DNA of 20,037 bases from JAVBKB01 sp031554275 (lineage in GTDB: Bacteria > Bacillota > Bacilli > JARBTR01), in assembly GCA_031554275.1 (NCBI GenBank), contig JAVBKB010000066.1, positions 1 through 20,037 of the forward strand. The letters are read 5' to 3'. The notes below the pieces were generated by a model that was given only the letters and a program-made list of their open reading frames with translations, was not told the origin of the DNA and searched no databases. Shown here piece by piece: positions 14,710 through 20,037 of the stretch. The first letter of the stretch is position 1; each line of letters starts with the position of its first letter. Position numbers and translations under genes: made by a program.

Positions 14710-15327
14710 TTAACTTACTAATATTGAGTATTCTTTGTTTTGGGTTTTTATTTTTGAGGGGGATTTAGCGATAAATGAAATAAGGATTCCAGACGAAAAA
14801 ATCAAAAAGAATAAAAGCGCAAAAAAGAGTGGCCAAAAGGGTACAAATCGTATAAGAATGCCTGAAACCGGAATCACCAAGAGAGCAGCAATCTGAATAT
14901 AAAGCCAATATTTTTTTAGTAGTTTCCTGGAGCCAATCTTTTCAAAATAGGTTTTTGCATTCTTACTAATCAATTCCTTGTCATGAGTTACAAAAGGGTT
15001 GATAACATCTGAGAAACCTTTCGCCTTCATTTTCGTTATTGTATCAATCACTTGGCCACTTACATTTTCATCGTGAATTTGTAATGCCACTGCTGGGGCA
15101 AACTTCTGAAATTTTTTGTCGCCTAGAAGCATGACAAAACTTTGTCTTCCTCTTTTTGCACAAGGATTCGTTGCGATTTCTACAATTTGGCTAATCTGAG
15201 ATTCTGTCAATTTGTTATTATTGTCCGCCAATAAATACTGACGAATCTCCTCTCCCTTCTGCCAAATTTCAAGTTCGAAGGGATACCAAGTGTCTTGATT
15301 TTCATAAAGCGATTGCGGATATTGCAA
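14710..15327 (-). CDS. Membrane protein with helical N-terminal domain and two C-terminal membrane helices
   Basis: There are 205 residues from a TTG at 15327 with only a weak GGA upstream. Residues about 20-125 are soluble and helical, like two or three HEAT-type helical pairs (EIWQKGEEIRQYLLADNNNKLTESQI, ATNPCAKRGRQSFVMLLGD, VIDTITKMKAKGFSDVI). Helices at about 142-161 and 164-186 follow, then a short basic tail. The upstream frame (15302-15364) would encode a further hydrophobic segment, so the annotated N-terminus may be the product of a frameshift. I recognise no family. Confidence 0.7.
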   Translation of the reverse strand: MQYPQSLYENQDTWYPFELEIWQKGEEIRQYLLADNNNKLTESQISQIVEIATNPCAKRGRQSFVMLLGDKKFQKFAPAVALQIHDENVSGQVIDTITKMKAKGFSDVINPFVTHDKELISKNAKTYFEKIGSRKLLKKYWLYIQIAALLVIPVSGILIRFVPFWPLFFALLFFLIFSSGILISFIAKSPSKIKTQNKEYSILVS

Positions 15328-15364
15328 TGATTATTCCGGCGGAAACCAGATATATTTTTGCACC

Positions 15365-15463
15365 TTACTTAATAATCTGAGCAATGGTCAGCTTTTCGAA
15401 TATAAGTGTTTCTGGGTCTCTGGTTTTGCGTTTTGCTTGTGAATAAATTTTTCTTTCGCCCAT
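15365..15463 (-). CDS. 32-residue ORF, small protein or broken 5' end of the next gene
   Basis: The ATG at 15463 follows GGAGAG with about 5-7 bases of spacing, a good ribosome site. The product is short, basic at the start (MGERKIYSQAKRKTRDPET) and ends LTIAQIIK at TAA 15365-15367. Past that stop the same frame encodes about 20 mostly hydrophobic residues (IYLVSAGIIIAISAIAL) before a TGA at 15302. It may be a real small protein, or the cytoplasmic N-terminus of an ancestral form of the 205-residue neighbour. Confidence 0.45.
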   Translation of the reverse strand: MGERKIYSQAKRKTRDPETLIFEKLTIAQIIK

Positions 15464-15525
15464 ACTTACTCTCCGATTCAGTAACGCTTCGAATATTTAC
15501 CACGAAATATTTGCAAGGATAACTC

Positions 15526-16050
15526 TCATTTACTATACCAATAAGTGTTCCGCCATTTTCTCCGTCTTATCTGCGAAAAGTGTAATTCCTGCTGGGCATT
15601 AAACAGAAATTTTCTCAATTCTTTGCCTTTTTCCTCTTCAAATCTATCTCTATACTCAATGTCGTAGAGGTATAATTTCTTTTCATTTTTCAGGTAAAAT
15701 TGAAATAATATTTTCGAAGTTTTCAATTGTGGTGCTCTTGTCTCATAATCGAAGGAATAGAAACCTATAATATCGGTTTTTTCATATTTTTGAGTTTTTT
15801 TTCTACCTTTTTTCACATAGAAATACTGCTCATCAAATCGAAGCACAATTTTTACAGATATTATTTTGTAATTCAGATACATTGCACCCATGGTAAGTAG
15901 TGTAAATAACATCATCATGGAAAGAATGGCGTTTCCCTTAAATAAAAAGCTATAAATTGCTCCAAACAGTAAGATACATGGAATCGCAATTACAATCTGC
16001 CAAACGACATGAAAGGTAATGACACGATTAAAAGTAAATTCTTTTTTCAT
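15526..16050 (-). CDS. Two-helix membrane protein with a PH-like domain
   Basis: There are 174 residues from the ATG at 16050. A GTG at 16077 would add nine residues (MREGRYRRP). Neither has a clear ribosome site. Helices lie at about 14-36 and 41-60. A cytoplasmic beta-rich part follows (about 65-145): ISVKIVLRFDEQYFYVKKGRKKTQKYEKTDIIGFYSF, ILFQFYLKNEKKLYLYD. This resembles bacterial PH-like domains with a conserved 'y.di.gf..' turn. The end is strongly basic (RRRKWR). It lies after TelA in the same direction and may act with it at the membrane. The family assignment is tentative. Confidence 0.7.
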   Translation of the reverse strand: MKKEFTFNRVITFHVVWQIVIAIPCILLFGAIYSFLFKGNAILSMMMLFTLLTMGAMYLNYKIISVKIVLRFDEQYFYVKKGRKKTQKYEKTDIIGFYSFDYETRAPQLKTSKILFQFYLKNEKKLYLYDIEYRDRFEEEKGKELRKFLFNAQQELHFSQIRRRKWRNTYWYSK

Positions 16051-16108
16051 TGGTCGACGGTATCTGCCTTCCCTCACAGTTTAAAAACATGTTCACAATT
16101 GTAGAAAT

Positions 16109-16159
16109 GGATTCGCTTTCTTGATGCACCAAGAACTAAATAAGTTTGGAGCGGTTTCA
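16109..16159 (-). repeat. Copy B of the element shared with 7146-7194
   Basis: It starts with the same 15 bases as copy A and keeps AAATAA, GGAGC and TTTC downstream. It lies 58 bases upstream of the ATG at 16050. It also holds an inverted repeat TTCTTG / CAAGAA (16118-16135) that copy A has lost on one side. Confidence 0.6.
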
Positions 16160-16259
16160 GTAGGTGATTTCAATTGCTGATCCAAAATCTGACTCTAATT
16201 ATTGATTGGTTGACTCGACTATTGATTTGATTAACCTGTTGACATTATCCATAATCAGT

Positions 16260-17483
16260 CTACTTTTGGTTATCCAGCTGCAATTGAAATAGCTTTGCTT
16301 GTAAATCATGCTCAGCGCTTTCAAGTTCTTTAGTTGCTAGTAGCCGTTTTTCCTTGCTATCCGCATTTATCTTTAGAACTTCTTCAATAGTCATAATAAT
16401 ATTGCTATTGACATGCTTAATCGTATCCAAGTCAACCCTTGCGCGATTGGATTCTGTTGCAATTTCTATCGAACCCTGTTTCAAGATTTCGCTATTCCTT
16501 CTTAATAATTCGTTAGTCGTATCGGTAACCTTTCTTTGGGCGACATATGCAAGCTTGGCGTTACTAATTCCTAACGCTAGAACCAATTGGGTTTTCCATA
16601 ATGGAATAGTATTGATAATACTAGATTGGATTTTTTCGACTAACTCAGTGTCATTACTTTGCAACATTCTGATTTGAGGTGCTAATTGAATTGAAATCAT
16701 TCTAGATAATCTTAGATCATATAATTTCTTTTCGAAGCTATTGATCAGGGAATCCATATCATTAACCACTTGAGCATCCATTTGATTGCCGCTTTGCGTA
16801 GCATTTTCTTTCAGCTTAACGATTTCTACTTGCTTTAATTGCTTTATTCTTTCTTCTCCAGCAATGATATACAAGGATATTTGTTTGTAAAACAAAACAT
16901 TTTCTTCAAACATTTTTTCGAAAATAGCGATGTCCTTTAGTAATTGAATTCTGTTCTTTCCTAAGGTTCCTACAATTCGGTCAATATTTGTTTCCACTAC
17001 AGCGTATTTGGCGATTAACTTTTCAATTTGGTTTTTGGCATTTCGAAAAATTTTGGAGAAAATGCTAGGCTTTTTGCCCACTTCAACATCAAAATCATTG
17101 ATGTTTGAAACTAATGAGGTTAGGACATCGCCAACCTCAGTTATCTTATTAGTTTGAACATTTTCTAAGACTTGACTAGAGAATTGTGATAGTTTTCCTT
17201 GAACACTAGATGCATAGTTAATAATTGTGTTAACATCTAATTTTCCTGTTTCTTTCAAGATGGAGTCGACAGCCTGTTTGTCGTTGGGCGATAAATCGTC
17301 GTAGCTTAATTCCTTTTGTTGTTTATTTTCCAATATCTCAGTCATATCTTCCTTTGTAACAACAATCTCACTATCCGCCATTTTCTTTTCTCCATTTGGT
17401 AAAAGCCTATCCGATTCAAGCATGGTCGTTAACACTTTGCTTTCAACTTCAATTCCTGCTAAATCTAGCTTTTTATTTTTCAT
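16260..17483 (-). CDS. TelA/KlaA-family toxic anion resistance protein
   Basis: The protein is 407 residues, close to the family norm. It is almost all helical, with the TelA body from about 65 to 390: LAKYAVVETNIDRIVGTLG, ENVLFYKQISLYIIAGEERI, RMISIQLAPQIRMLQSNDTELVEKIQSSIINTIPLWKTQL and LGISNAKLAYVAQRKVTDTTNELLR are family hallmarks. Coiled-coil stretches lie near 205-235 and 350-400. The ATG at 17483 overlaps the helicase stop by 11 bases without a ribosome site. An internal ATG at 17381 (MADSEIVV) has GGAG 8 bases upstream and could be the main start. TelA proteins are linked to tellurite, bacteriocin and envelope stress resistance, but their mechanism is not settled. Confidence 0.9.
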   Translation of the reverse strand: MKNKKLDLAGIEVESKVLTTMLESDRLLPNGEKKMADSEIVVTKEDMTEILENKQQKELSYDDLSPNDKQAVDSILKETGKLDVNTIINYASSVQGKLSQFSSQVLENVQTNKITEVGDVLTSLVSNINDFDVEVGKKPSIFSKIFRNAKNQIEKLIAKYAVVETNIDRIVGTLGKNRIQLLKDIAIFEKMFEENVLFYKQISLYIIAGEERIKQLKQVEIVKLKENATQSGNQMDAQVVNDMDSLINSFEKKLYDLRLSRMISIQLAPQIRMLQSNDTELVEKIQSSIINTIPLWKTQLVLALGISNAKLAYVAQRKVTDTTNELLRRNSEILKQGSIEIATESNRARVDLDTIKHVNSNIIMTIEEVLKINADSKEKRLLATKELESAEHDLQAKLFQLQLDNQK

Positions 17484-20037
17484 TAAATTTTTGTAAATGT
17501 CGTACCTTTAGCGCCAACAACATTTTTTTCCCTTCTTCGTTCTTTGTATAGATTATTTTAACACTTCGAAAACTCTTCTTAAGATTTGTTTGAAGAATAG
17601 TAGTCCAATTTTTACTTTTGGCAATCTGAGTTGGTACAGGGTAGAGAACACCATTAATCACCACCAAATATCTTGGTACATCTAGTGGTGACATCATTTC
17701 TTTCAGGCTGTTATTAAATAGAATGCCTTCTTTTAATGTGCCCTCTTTGATGTAAAAAGAGATTTTCCCATCGAACTTATTAATAACCAAACTTGTACTT
17801 TTTTTGATTTTAGTGACATCACAAAAGGTATTCAGTAAGGCTTCACCGATTTTCCCGATAATCACCTGATCATTTCTATTGATAACTAATTGATAAGTAC
17901 AATAAATAATAAGTGCTAAGATAATCACGTTTAGAAATGGCTTGTATGCAATGCTCGTTAAATTGACAAGACACCCCGCAAGCGTAATAAGAGATATATA
18001 CATTATTTGATTTATTGCTATTTTCGTTTGGTGTACTTTGAGTCGCGGGAGACATTCGTTTGTAAGCTTTTCTTTTTTAACCGGGATATAGGTTTCAACC
18101 GCTTCACTCCACATTACGCATATTTTCTCACGATCATTAGCGCTACTGAGCATACTATGGTTCAGATCATTTAACGCTTGTAAATTAATGTCCTCCTTGT
18201 TGATTTCCATTCGCTCCAAGCCTTGATCGATTTGACTAGTGGTTAAATGAATGCCTTCGAAAGCTTTAAATCTTCTTTCCATTACCTCATAATCGGGTCC
18301 TAAACGATACACATCATCCTTAGACTTCTCAACACAAACCAAATGCCAAATACTAGAGGTCTTTTTTTTGTTGTTTTTGTCTACCCGAATCGCCCTGCCA
18401 CGAACCTGGTTAGACATTACATAGCTGCTAGCAAAGTTCGCCATAATTAATGAATTAATAAATGGTGCATCCCAACCTTCACCAATTAAAGAAGCAGTTC
18501 CAACCAATACGTTGATGTTAGTAGTTGCAAATAATTCTGTGATAACAGCAACGGTTTTTCTCTTCGCACCCTGCTTAAGTGTTACTCTTGAATAATCAAA
18601 ATCAAATGCTAATTCTGTAATCTCGATTGACTGCGAGTCAATATTGTGGGATTTACAGATGGACAGTAATTGCTCTTTCAGACTTGTCGGTATGATGACG
18701 ATTTTGCCTGTTAATACCGCCACATTAATATTATTCACTGCGCTTTCTCGAATACTTTTGAAAATCGGGATTGCTCCCATAACTCCGATTGCCGTGTCAT
18801 TTTCTACTTCGTAAATATCCTCTCGAATATAATCTGTTATGACAACTAGCTTGAGTTCGGAGGCCAATAAGCGATGCTCACTTTCAATAATCCGATTAAT
18901 ACTATCCAACTTACCGTTATTCTGACTAATTAGTTTTCTAATTTCTTTGCTGTAAATCAAGCTTACTTTACTATCTTCAATGGCCCCAATTTCATTTAGT
19001 TCTCTTCTAACTTCTTTAAATAATTTCTTGAAATCTTCATATGATCTTTTATCACCGAACAAGCAATTAGTCAGTAATATTTCCATTTGTGTAAGACTAA
19101 ACTCAGGAATGTCTTCCGTATATGTTAGTAACTCTTCGTTGGCAATGGGCACTTTTTTGTAGTTTAGGAAGCTAAGAATACTAACAAAATAATCGAATTC
19201 TTTGATAAAATAGTCTATCTGATTATTGATATCAATCATACCTGGATTTAAAGATATTGCTGTTGTAAATAGCTCATCTTGACAGAGACGATCAAATATT
19301 CCTTTTGTTTTTGTATTATATTTATCGAACTCTTTCAAATCATTTTCATTGGGATAATTGAAGTAGATGTAATCTTGATGCGGGCACAGATTTGCTTGTT
19401 TAACTAATTCGGGCACAGTTATTTCTGCATCAATTTCACCACATAATCCAAGGTAGTTGTTCCATTCTTTGCTTTTTACATCATAGGGAGGCGTTGCAGT
19501 TAACGATATTATCTCAACATCGCCTAAGCTTTCTACCATTTTGGTGAGCGCTTCCCACCAAGATTTTTTCAAGTGATGCGCTTCATCGAGAATAATCGTT
19601 GTTGTGTTAACAGCTTTCAATAGTTTAACGAAATCTATTTCGCTATTGATTAAGTCACTTTCGTCAATTTCTTCATCAGTTTCATATTCTTCATCAACCT
19701 CAAGTGTGCTCCGATAGGCACTGAAAATTGATTGATAGGTGCAAATGGTTACTACCTTAGGATGGGAAATATCATCACTTACAATATCCTGATTGTTATT
19801 AAAATCACAATTAAATCTTTCAATCCATTGCTCCCTTAAAGCAATCGTTGGAACACATATTAATGTCGGACTGCCAATTTCAATCATTAATTGTAGCGCC
19901 AGAATTGTTTTCCCAGCCCCAGGTGCGGCAACTATATGAATTTTGCCATCATCCCTATACGAATGGATTTCATCTAGGATTCTCTTCTGGTAATCTCTAA
20001 AATCATACTTAAATTTGCAATGATCAAAATAATTCAT
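17473..20037 (-). CDS. Superfamily 2 DEAH-type helicase with C-terminal membrane helices
   Basis: There are 854 residues. The ATG is at the very edge of the window, so an upstream start cannot be excluded. YDFRDYQKRI (11-20) leads into Walker A APGAGKT (38-44). Walker B DEAH is at 151-154, motif III LTATPP at 179-184, motif V GTASLIGEGWDAP at 513-525 and motif VI QVRGRAIR at 544-551, so both RecA lobes are complete. The layout is like restriction- and repair-type SF2 translocases (SSL2/HsdR-like). A long insert (about 215-395) separates the lobes. After about 660 come two hydrophobic segments, 677-695 and 702-719, and a C-terminal domain of about 130 residues that I do not recognise. No nuclease motif is evident. 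The overlap with telA implies co-translation. A membrane-tethered nucleic-acid motor is the simplest reading. Confidence 0.88.
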   Translation of the reverse strand: MNYFDHCKFKYDFRDYQKRILDEIHSYRDDGKIHIVAAPGAGKTILALQLMIEIGSPTLICVPTIALREQWIERFNCDFNNNQDIVSDDISHPKVVTICTYQSIFSAYRSTLEVDEEYETDEEIDESDLINSEIDFVKLLKAVNTTTIILDEAHHLKKSWWEALTKMVESLGDVEIISLTATPPYDVKSKEWNNYLGLCGEIDAEITVPELVKQANLCPHQDYIYFNYPNENDLKEFDKYNTKTKGIFDRLCQDELFTTAISLNPGMIDINNQIDYFIKEFDYFVSILSFLNYKKVPIANEELLTYTEDIPEFSLTQMEILLTNCLFGDKRSYEDFKKLFKEVRRELNEIGAIEDSKVSLIYSKEIRKLISQNNGKLDSINRIIESEHRLLASELKLVVITDYIREDIYEVENDTAIGVMGAIPIFKSIRESAVNNINVAVLTGKIVIIPTSLKEQLLSICKSHNIDSQSIEITELAFDFDYSRVTLKQGAKRKTVAVITELFATTNINVLVGTASLIGEGWDAPFINSLIMANFASSYVMSNQVRGRAIRVDKNNKKKTSSIWHLVCVEKSKDDVYRLGPDYEVMERRFKAFEGIHLTTSQIDQGLERMEINKEDINLQALNDLNHSMLSSANDREKICVMWSEAVETYIPVKKEKLTNECLPRLKVHQTKIAINQIMYISLITLAGCLVNLTSIAYKPFLNVIILALIIYCTYQLVINRNDQVIIGKIGEALLNTFCDVTKIKKSTSLVINKFDGKISFYIKEGTLKEGILFNNSLKEMMSPLDVPRYLVVINGVLYPVPTQIAKSKNWTTILQTNLKKSFRSVKIIYTKNEEGKKMLLALKVRHLQKFNEK

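Noticed and set aside
16190..16259. Repeated ATTGATT/GTTGAC bases downstream of telA
   Set aside because: The repeats are short and irregular, and no clear terminator or CRISPR-like periodicity is present.
16354..16677. 107-codon plus-strand frame with hydrophobic product inside telA
   Set aside because: It is antisense to the helical TelA region. Leu/Ile/Ser richness is the expected shadow of helical heptads on the other strand.

Overview
The window looks like chromosomal DNA of an AT-rich Gram-positive bacterium of the Bacilli, most likely a member of the Lactobacillales or a close relative. Signs of this are strong GGAGG-type ribosome sites with several TTG starts, a BlaI/BlaR1-type regulator pair, an LPXTG-type sorting signal, a PepV-type dipeptidase remnant, and Sec-secreted proteins without lipid or outer-membrane signals. 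The species cannot be fixed from the sequence. There are no rRNA or tRNA genes, no CRISPR array and no complete insertion sequence.

Region 1 (1-3254, + strand) is the most distinctive locus. A secreted protein with four PepSY repeats and an Asp-rich tail is followed by a BlaI/MecI-type repressor and a BlaR1-type M56 membrane metalloprotease. The protease has no penicillin-binding sensor domain. Its extracellular end is instead one PepSY domain plus an Asp-rich tail, the same two parts as the secreted neighbour. A consensus-like promoter before the repressor carries an exact TACA-nn-TGTA operator over its -10 box. This looks like a BlaR/BlaI signalling circuit rewired to a non-beta-lactam signal.

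Region 2 (3255-7770) is a scar zone. It holds a glycerol kinase 3' remnant, a pepV 5' remnant, a TetR N-terminal stub and the 3' end of an LPXTG surface-protein gene. Between them lie three intact minus-strand genes: a YhgE/Pip-like membrane protein, an NAD(P)-binding oxidoreductase and a small membrane zinc-ribbon protein.

Region 3 (7771-14350) holds a divergent MarR regulator and DHA2-type drug exporter pair around palindromic operators. It also has a large secreted M60 (enhancin-like) metallopeptidase convergent with the exporter across a shared terminator, and a membrane-anchored protein with three DUF4352-like modules. That last gene is flanked by two hairpins with the same outer stem.

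Region 4 (14417-20037, - strand) is a gene train. A superfamily 2 helicase with two predicted membrane helices overlaps a TelA (toxic anion resistance) gene by 11 bases. After a 209-base gap come a two-helix PH-like membrane protein, a 32-codon ORF, a membrane protein with a helical N-terminal part, and a small membrane-anchored beta-rich protein. A membrane-tethered helicase next to TelA is the second candidate for an undescribed system, plausibly in envelope stress or DNA defence. That role is an inference from domains and gene order.
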